A stretch of DNA of 64,000 nucleotides from Clostridia bacterium (GTDB lineage: Bacteria; Bacillota; Clostridia; Oscillospirales; Acutalibacteraceae), in the NCBI GenBank assembly GCA_017516485.1, contig JAFXCH010000021.1, positions 78,757-142,756 of the forward strand, given 5' to 3'. Both the position numbers and the translations under genes were made by a program. The notes under the pieces are model-generated. The model had not been told where the DNA came from, did no database searches, and was given only the letters and a program-made list of their open reading frames with translations. Below, one piece after another: positions 41,644 through 50,040 of this stretch (positions within the stretch are counted from its first letter, which is position 1; every line of letters begins with the position of its first letter).

Positions 41644-43121
41644 TATTCAGTCGCAAAGCCAAGCGGAGTTTTATTTACTGCAGGCTCTTCAACAACTTCG
41701 ATGCCGCGTTCCTCTTTGATACGTCGCACCTCAGCTGCTTTCCAATTTTCATCCTTGCTGTCACCGTACAGTTCATCAACCTGGGTTTTGATTGACATAA
41801 TGCCGTTTTGCGAAGCCTTACCGATTGTTTCAACCTGTGCCTCAAAGCTCGGGTTTGCATAACCGCCGAAAGAAACGTCAACATTGACATCCTTATATTC
41901 AACACCGTTTATCGCATCGCAGAACATAAGTGTTGTTTTAACAAGGGTTTCGAGCGTTGCTGTGAGCACGCTTACGATATTATCACGGGTGTAGAGCGTT
42001 GTTTTTTCCTTCTCTCGCTGAGCCTCTGCATTGTCAAGCTTTTTGACGTCGATGCCAAGCGTTGACGGAGAAATTATACCCTGCAGGCAAAGGTCGAGTA
42101 CTGTACAGTAAGTCGAAAGCAGTGCCTCGTGTTGTATCTTACCCTGAGTAGTGGTTATCTTTTTGGTATCACCCTCAGCCATAGAATTTTCAATCTGAAA
42201 ATAATCGTTGTCAAAATCGCTTCCTGCTAAGACTTCACCTGTTTCGTTGTCTCTGGGAAGCAGGTCAAGCGGAATATAAGTTTTAATCTGACCTTTGCGT
42301 ACTGCCAACATCCATTGCGATACGATTTCGTCGAACGCATCAAAGTTGTCGTGCTTGCCGTCAAATATGCTCTTGCCCCTGCCCGGATGAACGACTGACG
42401 CTCTGAATCTCATAGGTACGGCAGGAATAAAATCGGAATGATTGTTAATTTCCCTATATGACTCAAAACCTGTAACAGATGTTATATCGTACTGCTGACC
42501 GTGCATATCCTCAAGACCGTAAGAAATACCACTACGGCGGTAATACTCTTTGAGAACATACATTTTACCACCCGACTCTTTTCGGGTTTTGAACACTATA
42601 CCCTTAACTCTGCCGCGAGTATATTCATATTCAACACGGTCAGCCTCAAAAAACTCAATAATCGGATGCTTTGAAATGTTTTCATCATACGAAAGCTTGA
42701 AAACACCGTCTCCGAAAACAAGCACATCACGCACAGCAGCGGATACAAGCTTATCAAGATCGTTTTCAGTAGCTATAGCATCCCATTCACTCTGCCGCTC
42801 AGAGAGCTTTATATCGTTAAGGTCGCCGACACTTACATTAGTCAGCGTATCAACGATAAGACCGGGCAAGCCTGTATGTATTTTTCTTATTCGCATGCCT
42901 TTTGTCGGACTGCTCGCCCAGAAATGATTATTGCCGATGCTGTCGTTAATATTGCTATACAGATTATGCAGCTCATTTGCCTTGCCTCTATACCATATTC
43001 GATTGACAAAACACTCTGCATCGAAGCTGAGAAGCTGTTCGATATTGACCGACAGACCATGATTTACATCTATATCGAGAAAATCACGGATTTTCTGCTT
43101 TATTTTATCGCTCATTTTCAT
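41643..43121 (-). CDS. Phage portal protein
   Basis: 492 residues, SPP1 gp6-like: IWYRGKANELHNLYSNIND, IRKIHTGLPGLIVDTLTNV, VFGDGVFKLSYDEN, IIEFFEADRVEYEYTRGR-like, GIISPSTLGIDVKKLDNAEAQ, GYANPSFEAQVETIGKASQ. It forms the dodecameric DNA gate. GGAG seven bases before the ATG; overlaps terL by four bases. Confidence 0.92.
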   Translation of the reverse strand: MKMSDKIKQKIRDFLDIDVNHGLSVNIEQLLSFDAECFVNRIWYRGKANELHNLYSNINDSIGNNHFWASSPTKGMRIRKIHTGLPGLIVDTLTNVSVGDLNDIKLSERQSEWDAIATENDLDKLVSAAVRDVLVFGDGVFKLSYDENISKHPIIEFFEADRVEYEYTRGRVKGIVFKTRKESGGKMYVLKEYYRRSGISYGLEDMHGQQYDITSVTGFESYREINNHSDFIPAVPMRFRASVVHPGRGKSIFDGKHDNFDAFDEIVSQWMLAVRKGQIKTYIPLDLLPRDNETGEVLAGSDFDNDYFQIENSMAEGDTKKITTTQGKIQHEALLSTYCTVLDLCLQGIISPSTLGIDVKKLDNAEAQREKEKTTLYTRDNIVSVLTATLETLVKTTLMFCDAINGVEYKDVNVDVSFGGYANPSFEAQVETIGKASQNGIMSIKTQVDELYGDSKDENWKAAEVRRIKEERGIEVVEEPAVNKTPLGFATE

Positions 43122-44479
43122 TTCCTGTCTCCTTTACCTATCTGCTTACGGTACGGTATCCACGCATACTGAGAAGAGTTAACCGTATGGTCGTTTGCAT
43201 CCTCAGGCTCGTTATCCCTGCCCTCTTTCCACGAGTAGGCTTCGAGCTCCTTGATATGCTCACCGCACGTATCACAAACCAAATAATGCCCGGAATGAAG
43301 CCATCCGAGCATAAAGTTGATACGGTCAATTATTGCAACCTTTTTGTATGAATCGTTGAAGCTGTATACACAAGGATGATTACGCTTGTATTTATTCAGC
43401 TCTGTTATGGTCGCCTGGTCAGCCGAATCCACAAACACATTACGGGCTATGCCCCACTCCCTGCCGTTACGGTTGAGAAAATCAACAAAATTCACGGCTG
43501 TATCAGATGGAGCTATCGGAGTATCGAGAGAAGCGTTGTTATACACCTTTTCGTCAAGGTATATCACCTGCCGCTCAGCGGTTATGCCCATAAAGCTCAT
43601 AGCAATTGTATCGGGCGATTTTGTCGAATAAGCCGTATCAAGTCCTGCAGTGAAGCTGACAAATTTCATCTTGTCGTCCTTCACCTTTTGCCGCAGCTCA
43701 TCACGCTTTATAATGTGCTTGCTTCGGCTGAAATTCGGAAACACAAGGCCTGTTGCTCTTCCACGCAGACCAAGAATCTTGTTTTTATGCAACTTTGTAC
43801 CGGGCGGAACATTCTCGATAATCTGTGCCCTTTTCTTGTCAGTAAGTGCTGCGTTATGGTCAAAGCTGAAATACCACCACACCCAGCCTGCTTTCGCATC
43901 TTCATCGAGCATACTGCGAAGCTCTGCAGGTGCGTCATTATCGTATTCGGGCAAAGGCCGTGCATGGTTTATGTATTCGGAATATATCGGCAATGACGGT
44001 GTATCGGGATTAAGAGTTGCCATAAGATAATCACAACGCATAGCAGCCTCACGCACATACTCCATATCAGCGATATTTATCTCATCAATGTAAAGGCAGC
44101 CATACTGACCGCCAAGAGCTTTTTTCCATCGGCTTTGGTTATCATAACCGAGGATATATATAATCTTCGTACCGTTCGGCGTACTGTATGCAATATGCGG
44201 CAATCTGTGTTCTCCCTTACCTGACGGATTGTATTCGACCAAATCGCCGAACACATCAAGGATTCCGCAATCTTTATTGATGATGTTTTTCTCAATCGTA
44301 CCGGTATCAAGTCCGCTGAGAACATGGAGCTTTTTCGGGCTGGCAGCAACCTTGAGCATATATTTAATGACGCCGACAGTTGTTTTGCCTGCAAAGGTCG
44401 TGCCCTCGAGGAATTCAACTGCGGCGTCTGTGCGGAGGAATACCTTGTATTTATCACTGAGAATAATCTCTTCACTCAT
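43118..44479 (-). CDS. Terminase large subunit
   Basis: 453 residues. ATPase: variant Walker A FLEGTTFAGKTTVGVIKYML and Walker B YGCLYIDEINIADMEYV, motif LMATLNPDTPSLPIY. Nuclease domain (RNase H fold): FTAGLDTAYSTKSPDTIAMS, FVDSADQATITELNKY. It cuts and pumps DNA into the procapsid. Start overlaps the small subunit stop as ATGA. Confidence 0.95.
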   Translation of the reverse strand: MSEEIILSDKYKVFLRTDAAVEFLEGTTFAGKTTVGVIKYMLKVAASPKKLHVLSGLDTGTIEKNIINKDCGILDVFGDLVEYNPSGKGEHRLPHIAYSTPNGTKIIYILGYDNQSRWKKALGGQYGCLYIDEINIADMEYVREAAMRCDYLMATLNPDTPSLPIYSEYINHARPLPEYDNDAPAELRSMLDEDAKAGWVWWYFSFDHNAALTDKKRAQIIENVPPGTKLHKNKILGLRGRATGLVFPNFSRSKHIIKRDELRQKVKDDKMKFVSFTAGLDTAYSTKSPDTIAMSFMGITAERQVIYLDEKVYNNASLDTPIAPSDTAVNFVDFLNRNGREWGIARNVFVDSADQATITELNKYKRNHPCVYSFNDSYKKVAIIDRINFMLGWLHSGHYLVCDTCGEHIKELEAYSWKEGRDNEPEDANDHTVNSSQYAWIPYRKQIGKGDRK

Positions 44480-45138
44480 CGCTTCAACTGCTCCATTATG
44501 CTTTTAAGTTTACCGTCACCTTTTTTACCACCCGCAGGATTTTTGCCGGCAAGCTTTGCCTCAAGCTCTTTTTCGCGAAGTGCAATCATACGGTCGTCAA
44601 TACCCATCTGATGCAAAGTTTGTATGCTTTTTGACATAGCAGACTGAATACGTGTCAACGCATCCTCTGCCTTGACTAAAGCCTCAAAATTGCCGTTTGT
44701 GCCCGGCTTTTCTGATTTAAATTTTTCTATATACATAAAGACACGCCGCTCACGGATCTTTTGCAGAGCCACTTCTTCAAGCAGCATATTCCGCTCACTG
44801 CGTTCCTGCTCGTTTTCAATGAACTCACGTTCTTCTTCGGTAAGAAAATCAAGCGAAATCGAGCTATAACCGCCGTGAGTCTGGCTGTTTGTATTGCCAA
44901 TCGGTGCACCGCCACTGTTACCGACAGAATTGACATTTCCCTTCTGTCCGCCACGCTTCTTTGTCTCGGTTTCTTCCGTTCGGGTGTTCGGGTCGTCGGG
45001 ACGCTCCCATTTGTAGGTGCTTTTCCATCGGCGGAGCGTTCCTTCTGGGATATCCAGCCTTTTAGATATTTTTTCATATGACAGCCCTTTTTGCCACAGC
45101 GTTTGGGCTTTAAACCTTTTTTCGTTAGGCTTGGACAT
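44476..45138 (-). CDS. Terminase small subunit
   Basis: 220 residues with an N-terminal HTH (KAQTLWQKGLSYEKISKRL, IPEGTLRRWKSTYKWERP), a Gly/Asn-rich linker (GAPIGNTNSQTHGGYSS) and a helical C-terminus. It recognises the phage pac site. GAGG eight bases before the ATG at 45138; an upstream GTG (45144) is less likely. Confidence 0.88.
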   Translation of the reverse strand: MSKPNEKRFKAQTLWQKGLSYEKISKRLDIPEGTLRRWKSTYKWERPDDPNTRTEETETKKRGGQKGNVNSVGNSGGAPIGNTNSQTHGGYSSISLDFLTEEEREFIENEQERSERNMLLEEVALQKIRERRVFMYIEKFKSEKPGTNGNFEALVKAEDALTRIQSAMSKSIQTLHQMGIDDRMIALREKELEAKLAGKNPAGGKKGDGKLKSIMEQLKR

Positions 45139-45263
45139 TTTCACGACCTCTCTTTAGTGATTCGAGTTGTTTCGCAGCAAAAGCTGAAGGAAAGCTGCTT
45201 TTGTGTTTGCTACTTTCCTCAGTTTACACTTTATCACACATCTATCGGGAATGTCGGGAAAAT
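45139..45263. promoter_or_regulatory. Gap upstream of the packaging/late operon
   Basis: No gene. AT-rich with an AGCAAAAGCTGAAGG/GCTTTTG imperfect repeat. It is a likely site for a late promoter controlled by the ArpU-like protein encoded just upstream; no consensus -35/-10 could be assigned. Confidence 0.35.
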
Positions 45264-45716
45264 TTATTTTTGGGCTTTCCAAAAACGGTCCATCTGCTTA
45301 CGCTGTGTGGACCCGTCACCTGCAATATCGAGAGTTTCGCAGACATCCTCCCACGACAAACCCATAATGTAATGCAACCGAATAAGACTGCGGATGTTAG
45401 GATCTGCAACCTCATCAAGCCAGAGCTCAACAGCGGCTCTTTGCCGCTCAAGCTCCAGTTTCTTTTTATAGATCTTTGCTTTTGTCTGCTGCTGCAACCG
45501 CTTTATCTTGTCGACAGCTTTCGTATCTTCGGGTGCAACGCCGCTCACCTTAATCGTCATAGGCAGATACGGGAACTGCTCACTGCTGCCCTTTACTGTA
45601 TCAGTCTGATGCAACTTCATTTCATCTTTTTCAAGCTTATCAAGATATTTTTCCAACACAGCGATTTCTGTTACACCTGCACGGTAACTCTCGAGCATAT
45701 ATTTTGTCACTTTCAT
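45264..45716 (-). CDS. ArpU/DUF1492-like late transcription regulator
   Basis: 150 residues: a coiled-coil N-terminus (ISVLEKYLDKL-like, VDKIKRLQQQTKAKIYKK) and a sigma region 4-like HTH at the end (DPNIRSLIRLHYIMGLSWED, VCETLDIAGDGSTQRKQMDRF). Proteins of this type sit just before terminase genes in Firmicute phages and switch on late transcription. GGAGG lies seven bases before the ATG at 45716. Confidence 0.78.
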   Translation of the reverse strand: MKVTKYMLESYRAGVTEIAVLEKYLDKLEKDEMKLHQTDTVKGSSEQFPYLPMTIKVSGVAPEDTKAVDKIKRLQQQTKAKIYKKKLELERQRAAVELWLDEVADPNIRSLIRLHYIMGLSWEDVCETLDIAGDGSTQRKQMDRFWKAQK

Positions 45717-45728
45717 CTGCATACCTCC

Positions 45729-46655
45729 TTAACATACATCATCAAGCCAATCATCGTAAGCACCGGGGTTAACAAGCGGTTCACCGGTACCGGCTTTAAC
45801 CATTATCACACTTACATACCAATTGAGATTGAATTCGTTGAACTTCTTTACAAGCTTAACAAAACGGTAGCCTTTGAATTTCTTCTCCCAGAAGTCTTTA
45901 TCATCAACACGCTCGCGTGCAATCCGCTCAACATATCTTTTTGTAACTCTGCCGTCTTTGGGCTCAAGCACAGTCGGTTGAGTAAGATTCTTCGAATATG
46001 CAAAGCTCTTACTTCCGCAGGGGTCCTTTGCTATATACTTGGCAGCCGCTTCGAATCCAAACTTCTCAGGCTGATAGCGGTTACAGTTGATACGGTACGG
46101 CCACATAGCCTCTACTGTCTCCGCATCAAGTCCGCCGCTCATAAACAAATGAAAGTGCCAATTGAGCTGACCTTTACGTGCTCCGCTCTTATACTCCTGA
46201 CGCTCCATTACGTATATGTACTTAAAAGGCTCAGCGAGCTTGCTGACCTTGTGCCTGAGCTTGTCCAGGCGAACGGCAAGAAATTTACTCTCACTTTCTT
46301 TACAAACTTCTTCAAGCTCTGACAATTCAGCGCTGACCTTTTTCAGCTCGCTTTTTCTTTTGGTTTTGATTCGGCGTAGGTAGTTGACTATATCTTTACG
46401 TGCCTGCTCTTCAGTCTGAGGTGCCTGAAAGTCCTCGTATGTCGGATGCACGAAGAAATCAGTATTATCGAAATTTGCATTGACGAGGCGTACTATCTTC
46501 TTTTTTGCCTTTGCACGGTTGTATTTCTCCTGAGCTTCGGTTGAAGGCTTTGTTTTTGGTGCCCTTGTCGGCACACGGCGACCGTCATCGAATATCGGAT
46601 AGTAATCCACCTCAAGCATTTTGCCGCTTATCGTCTTTTTGTTTCGGATTTTCAT
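45729..46655 (-). CDS. HUH Rep-like replication protein
   Basis: 308 residues. Residues 150-180 hold YIYVMERQEY, then LNWHFHLFMSGG with the HUH metal motif HFH, and residues 200-215 FGFEAAAKYIAKDPCG with a catalytic Tyr context as in rolling-circle initiators and plasmid Rep proteins. The N-terminal part is basic. It may nick phage DNA to start replication. Rep-like HUH proteins are less common in tailed phages than DnaD/helicase systems, and no other replicase or helicase was found in this prophage. Confidence 0.75.
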   Translation of the reverse strand: MKIRNKKTISGKMLEVDYYPIFDDGRRVPTRAPKTKPSTEAQEKYNRAKAKKKIVRLVNANFDNTDFFVHPTYEDFQAPQTEEQARKDIVNYLRRIKTKRKSELKKVSAELSELEEVCKESESKFLAVRLDKLRHKVSKLAEPFKYIYVMERQEYKSGARKGQLNWHFHLFMSGGLDAETVEAMWPYRINCNRYQPEKFGFEAAAKYIAKDPCGSKSFAYSKNLTQPTVLEPKDGRVTKRYVERIARERVDDKDFWEKKFKGYRFVKLVKKFNEFNLNWYVSVIMVKAGTGEPLVNPGAYDDWLDDVC

Positions 46656-46659
46656 TGTT

Positions 46660-47058
46660 TCAGCCTCCCCAATCCGTTAACACCTGATTGAGCAAATCCA
46701 GCTCCATATCCTCGGGTGAGTTATAAAGTGTTGTCCTCATCCATTCGTGCGGATTTTGTACTCTATCTTTTTGGGCTCGGTATTTTTCTGCCACCCACTC
46801 TATCTCTGCACCAGTCAGCTTTTCATATACTGCCTGAACATCACCGGCGTATGTCGGCATTTTGTTTATGACAATATAGCACTCCGGCGGAATTATCATT
46901 ACTTTAGCTATCACACCGCATATAGCACGGTAAAGCTTCAGCTTCTCTTGATCACGTGCAAGACACGTTATCTCAAACTTTTTTTCAAGCCCTGCGGCAA
47001 TTTCACTCACTGACGGACGTACTGACCGATTCTTGTATGCATACTGCTTTGAATTCAT
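46660..47058 (-). CDS. Phage early protein of unknown function
   Basis: 132 residues from the ATG at 47058 (GGAG upstream; the frame runs on without a better start). VRPSVSEIAAGLEKKFEIT, VIAKVMIIPPECYIVINKM, EYKLTGAEIEWVAEKYRAQ-like, NPHEWMRTTLYNSPEDMELD. Its stop overlaps the ribosome site of the Rep-like gene, suggesting a paired role in replication. No domain recognised. Confidence 0.72.
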   Translation of the reverse strand: MNSKQYAYKNRSVRPSVSEIAAGLEKKFEITCLARDQEKLKLYRAICGVIAKVMIIPPECYIVINKMPTYAGDVQAVYEKLTGAEIEWVAEKYRAQKDRVQNPHEWMRTTLYNSPEDMELDLLNQVLTDWGG

Positions 47059-47231
47059 TTCTTTTCTCCTTCTCTTTTTTCGTCGATGAAATACTATACA
47101 ATACAAGGCCGCCAAGCGAGCCTGACTCGCCTTGTTTTTTTGCCGCAATACTGCGATAGATAATGTATTTATATATAAGGTATTATATAGTCCTCACGGC
47201 TCCGCCGCATTTGGCAGAGCCGCTCAATGAA
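47059..47231. other. Short gap with hairpin
   Basis: No gene seen. CGGCTC/GAGCCG form a hairpin at about 47197-47222, preceded by an AT-rich stretch TTTATATATAAGG. A possible internal promoter or processing site. Confidence 0.35.
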
Positions 47232-47318
47232 TTATTTCATATATCTCAAGTTGCTGATTATTACTAAAGCGATTAAAGTTACACAAATAATCAATGTAAT
47301 TTGTACTGCCGGTGTCAT
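47232..47318 (-). CDS. Small phage membrane protein (28 aa)
   Basis: TPAVQITLIICVTLIALVII followed by SNLRYMK. One transmembrane helix. AAGGAG lies about ten bases before the ATG. No family; small membrane peptides are common in phage early regions. Confidence 0.6.
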   Translation of the reverse strand: MTPAVQITLIICVTLIALVIISNLRYMK

Positions 47319-47351
47319 GTCTTCTCATCTCCTTAATCGTATTGGGTAATA

Positions 47352-47915
47352 TCACTGTTGGTTATCAGTTGTTTGGTTATGTAGGCTTGCCTCACAGAGT
47401 GCAGCGAAAGCATCCATTTCTTTTACAAAAGCTTCATCGATTACACGCATAGGAAAGATGATAGCTACAATAAGCAATCCCTGTTTAACCGCAAAGTACT
47501 TGTTACCGTTGTCGGTAATCCTCTCAAAGAAAAGTAAACCTTGGTCGGATATATCCGAAAGCGGTTTCAGGTATTCACCATTTATAAACTCAATACCTTG
47601 AGATGTTACAATAGGTTTCAGCCATTGTCCTTTGTAATTCAATTCCATAGGACCTTCAACAACCTGTTTTTCGTTCTTTGCTGCATCTGAAAAGTCAATT
47701 CCCTCCGGCAAAGCAGGATATCTTGAAATAACCATAGATGCCGCTTTTTTTATGTTGATATCATAAGCAAGGCAAATTGTCTCCTCTGTAAAATCAGGTA
47801 ATTCAAACAGCGGATACACTGCACTACCATCGCTTAGCCACTGCCCGTCATCGCTGTCGTAAAGTCTGATAATGTTTCGCTTTTTACATATATCAACTGC
47901 TTTTTTTACTTTCAT
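47352..47915 (-). CDS. Phage early protein of unknown function
   Basis: 187 residues with an excellent AAAGGAGG site. Begins KVKKAVDICKKRNIIRLYD, DGQWLSDGSAVYPLFELPDF, then a second part ITDNGNKYFAVKQGLLIVAI and FVKEMDAFAALCEASL. The first part reads like a small winged/mixed alpha-beta domain. Family not recognised. Confidence 0.72.
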   Translation of the reverse strand: MKVKKAVDICKKRNIIRLYDSDDGQWLSDGSAVYPLFELPDFTEETICLAYDINIKKAASMVISRYPALPEGIDFSDAAKNEKQVVEGPMELNYKGQWLKPIVTSQGIEFINGEYLKPLSDISDQGLLFFERITDNGNKYFAVKQGLLIVAIIFPMRVIDEAFVKEMDAFAALCEASLHNQTTDNQQ

Positions 47916-48039
47916 TTTGAATTACCTCCTTTTTAAACTCGCACTCCATTGCGCAAAAGCGGCAATCAAGTTGCTCACCGCTGCGCTCCATGTGCAGAAT
48001 GTTTATTGTGCAGTTGACATTAGTAATTTCCCCAAGCAT
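47893..48039 (-). CDS. Small Cys-rich phage protein (48 aa)
   Basis: LGEITNVNCTINILHMERSG, EQLDCRFCAMECEFKKEVIQ: a CxxC...C cluster suggests zinc binding. AAGAGG precedes the ATG at 48039. It overlaps both neighbours, as in dense phage early operons. Confidence 0.65.
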   Translation of the reverse strand: MLGEITNVNCTINILHMERSGEQLDCRFCAMECEFKKEVIQNESKKSS

Positions 48040-48151
48040 TGTCATACCTCTTATTAAAATCTTTTTGCATTGCTTTAAACTTCTGCCTTGTGTTTGACCA
48101 CCGGCGGTGTTTCCACAGCCATCTGATGCAGAAGAGATAGTATTTAATCAT
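48020..48151 (-). CDS. Small basic phage protein (43 aa)
   Basis: IKYYLFCIRWLWKHRRWSNT, RQKFKAMQKDFNKRYDNAW. Basic and aromatic. Its ATG overlaps the upstream stop as ATGA after GGAGTG. Function unknown. Confidence 0.62.
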   Translation of the reverse strand: MIKYYLFCIRWLWKHRRWSNTRQKFKAMQKDFNKRYDNAWGNY

Positions 48152-48453
48152 TTGTTATCACTCCAATCTAAAGCCTGTCCGCACCATTGACAATGCGGAA
48201 AATGTTTATCATCACAAAATGTAACAACAGAATTGTGACAGTTCCGACAGCGGTAATGAGGAACACTGTGCAAATCTCCGTTTGGTTTTACAGGTATCTG
48301 CTTTTTCATAGCTTTTTCATAGTCGGATTTGTTTTTGAATGCCGGGCATTCTTTTTCGACACCCTCAGAATAAATGCCATCATCGTCTATATATTCGCCA
48401 ATATGCCTGCCGCTGTCACAAACTTCAAAATGAAAACAATCTTTACAAGTCAT
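48148..48453 (-). CDS. Zinc-ribbon phage protein
   Basis: 101 residues: TCKDCFHFEVCDSGRHIG, YRCRNCHNSVVTFCDDKH, FPHCQWCGQALDW. Three Cys pairs form two zinc-binding units. GGAAAGG precedes the ATG at 48453. Such proteins are frequent in phage early operons; specific role unknown. Confidence 0.78.
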   Translation of the reverse strand: MTCKDCFHFEVCDSGRHIGEYIDDDGIYSEGVEKECPAFKNKSDYEKAMKKQIPVKPNGDLHSVPHYRCRNCHNSVVTFCDDKHFPHCQWCGQALDWSDNK

Positions 48454-48758
48454 TTTTCTTTCCTTTCCGTCTGCTTCATTTTGGCACCGCAATACGGACA
48501 AAACAAAGCATCTGCTTTTGAATATTTAAAACACTTATTACAGCTTTTTGGAGACGGTCTCCAATGAACAGTATCATCAGGCGCATTAACCTCAAGAAAC
48601 TCGCACAGAGCTGGCAAACAATCATCACAAACCGAACACATTATTTTGGGTGAAGGTACGGAAGTGTGTCCATAAGCTAAATAAATCTTGTTCATATCTC
48701 TTTTTGGACTTCTTTTACCGCATACGGCACAACACTCCGTATAATATACATATTTCAT
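48450..48758 (-). CDS. Zinc-ribbon phage protein
   Basis: 102 residues: KYVYYTECCAVCGKRSPKR, IMCSVCDDCLPALCEFLEV, SCNKCFKYSKADALFCPYCG. The C-terminal CPYCGAKMK is a classic zinc ribbon. GAGGTGAAGGTA precedes the ATG. Overlaps the next gene by ATGA. Paralogous in style to the gene at 48148. Confidence 0.78.
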   Translation of the reverse strand: MKYVYYTECCAVCGKRSPKRDMNKIYLAYGHTSVPSPKIMCSVCDDCLPALCEFLEVNAPDDTVHWRPSPKSCNKCFKYSKADALFCPYCGAKMKQTERKEK

Positions 48759-48763
48759 TACCT

Positions 48764-49009
48764 TCACCTCTTTAGCTGTATCGGGTAATATCCGCACAGC
48801 ACAAGCCGCTCAAAACTGAGCCTTTCATCGTGTGATATAGGCAGATGTTTCGGCTGACCTATCATTTCTTTGTAAGCTTCGTAATGCGGCTGTATTTCCG
48901 GATGATTAACCCTTATCTGATATCCGTATTTGTGAGGTTGAGTCGTGTAAATGGTGTTTTTCGCATTGTTGGTCTCATATAACGTCGGCTTGTACGGCTT
49001 TTTTGTCAT
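48764..49009 (-). CDS. Phage early protein of unknown function
   Basis: 81 residues: KPYKPTLYETNNAKNTIYT, HKYGYQIRVNHPEIQPHYEA, LSFERLVLCGYYPIQLKR. GGAGGC upstream supports the ATG at 49009. It overlaps the previous gene by 35 bp. No domain recognised. Confidence 0.7.
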   Translation of the reverse strand: MTKKPYKPTLYETNNAKNTIYTTQPHKYGYQIRVNHPEIQPHYEAYKEMIGQPKHLPISHDERLSFERLVLCGYYPIQLKR

Positions 49010-49391
49010 CAGTACCGCCTCCGCTTTTACGTTTAAAAATCTCCGATGCCGCACGTGCATTCTCTGTGCGTTTTCTGTTGATTTTACATTTCATATTCCT
49101 TATTGCAGTTTCACTGCGCTTGAAATGTTCCGACAGCATTTTATCCGTCATTCCGTTAGCAACAAGATATAACAGCTGTACCATTTCCTCTATTGTCCAG
49201 GGCTTATATGGCTCGGACCGATGCTGAACAACGCGAGGACCGACGGGCTCTATACCGTTACGCTCAAGCACATCTCTTATTTCTTTCTCTGTACAGATGT
49301 TGAGTTGTGCAAGAATTCGAATCTGCTCTTTTGGATTAGCGGCATGACGGTACATATCGCATATATCCTTATCACTTTGCCATATTGCCAC
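48975..49391 (-). CDS. Phage HTH protein
   Basis: 138 residues from a GTG at 49391 (GAGGTGAGGGCA before it). The N-terminal part has IRILAQLNICTEKEIRDVLE, the C-terminal part PWTIEEMVQLLYLVANGMTD, SEHFKRSETAIRNMKCKIN, a Myb/SANT- or HTH-like fold. Possibly a DNA-binding early regulator. The GTG lies within the end of the preceding gene. Confidence 0.7.
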   Translation of the reverse strand: MAIWQSDKDICDMYRHAANPKEQIRILAQLNICTEKEIRDVLERNGIEPVGPRVVQHRSEPYKPWTIEEMVQLLYLVANGMTDKMLSEHFKRSETAIRNMKCKINRKRTENARAASEIFKRKSGGGTDDKKAVQADVI

Positions 49392-50040
49392 TGCCCTCAC
49401 CTCTCTCTTTGGTGATTTTCTTGCCGCAGTTTTCACAGTATTTCACACTGCCGACAAATACGTAGCCGCAATTACAGCACTTATAAAACGGATGATTCAG
49501 CCAATCATCCACCCACTCACACTCGGTCGTACCGGGTGAGTGCTTTACTTTTTCAGCAATGTACATCGCTTTGTAAACTTCCCAACAGTTGAGCTCATCT
49601 ACTCCGTTGTTTCGCATACCGCAGAAAGCATCGCAGCAGGGACAATTTGTATCACTGCCGATAACAAAGTGCTCACCGCATGCATAACCGATTTTAACCG
49701 TACGGTCACATTCGGGGCAGTAATTATCCTCTTTAAACTCTGTACGCATAACCGCATATGGCTTGTCCACATAGTTGCAATAGTCAAGCTCGAGCTGACA
49801 GCCTTTGCTGTCACTCATATTGTCTTGAAATACGACAATATCCGCACTGTCTATCATTGAGAGACAAATACGTGCATAGTCCGCACTGCTCATACCATGC
49901 GGAAGTGATGCAGGATTAATAACAACTGCATTCGGGTATACTGTCTTGAGCCATTTCATTACATTTGCAAACTGCAGTTTGTAAAACTTGTTACCGGTAA
50001 TCTTACCGGCTATGTATACTTTGATAGGGTCGGTTATCAT
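49372..50040 (-). CDS. DUF4406/SLOG-like protein with zinc ribbons
   Basis: 222 residues. The N-terminus (KVYIAGKITGNKFYKLQF, VVINPASLPHGMSSADYAR, SADIVVFQDNMSDSKGCQLE) is DUF4406, related to nucleoside 2-deoxyribosyltransferases. The C-terminal half has several CxxC pairs (YCPECDRTV, CPCCDAFCG, KCCNCGYVF, YCENCGKK). The fusion suggests nucleotide sensing or modification with nucleic acid binding. Activity unproven. Confidence 0.78.
   Translation of the reverse strand: MITDPIKVYIAGKITGNKFYKLQFANVMKWLKTVYPNAVVINPASLPHGMSSADYARICLSMIDSADIVVFQDNMSDSKGCQLELDYCNYVDKPYAVMRTEFKEDNYCPECDRTVKIGYACGEHFVIGSDTNCPCCDAFCGMRNNGVDELNCWEVYKAMYIAEKVKHSPGTTECEWVDDWLNHPFYKCCNCGYVFVGSVKYCENCGKKITKERGEGSGNMAK

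Noticed and set aside
45201-46322. Long plus-strand frame of 373 codons opposite the Rep-like and ArpU-like genes
   Set aside because: Shadow of two minus-strand genes with motifs and ribosome sites; the antisense translation has no domain features.
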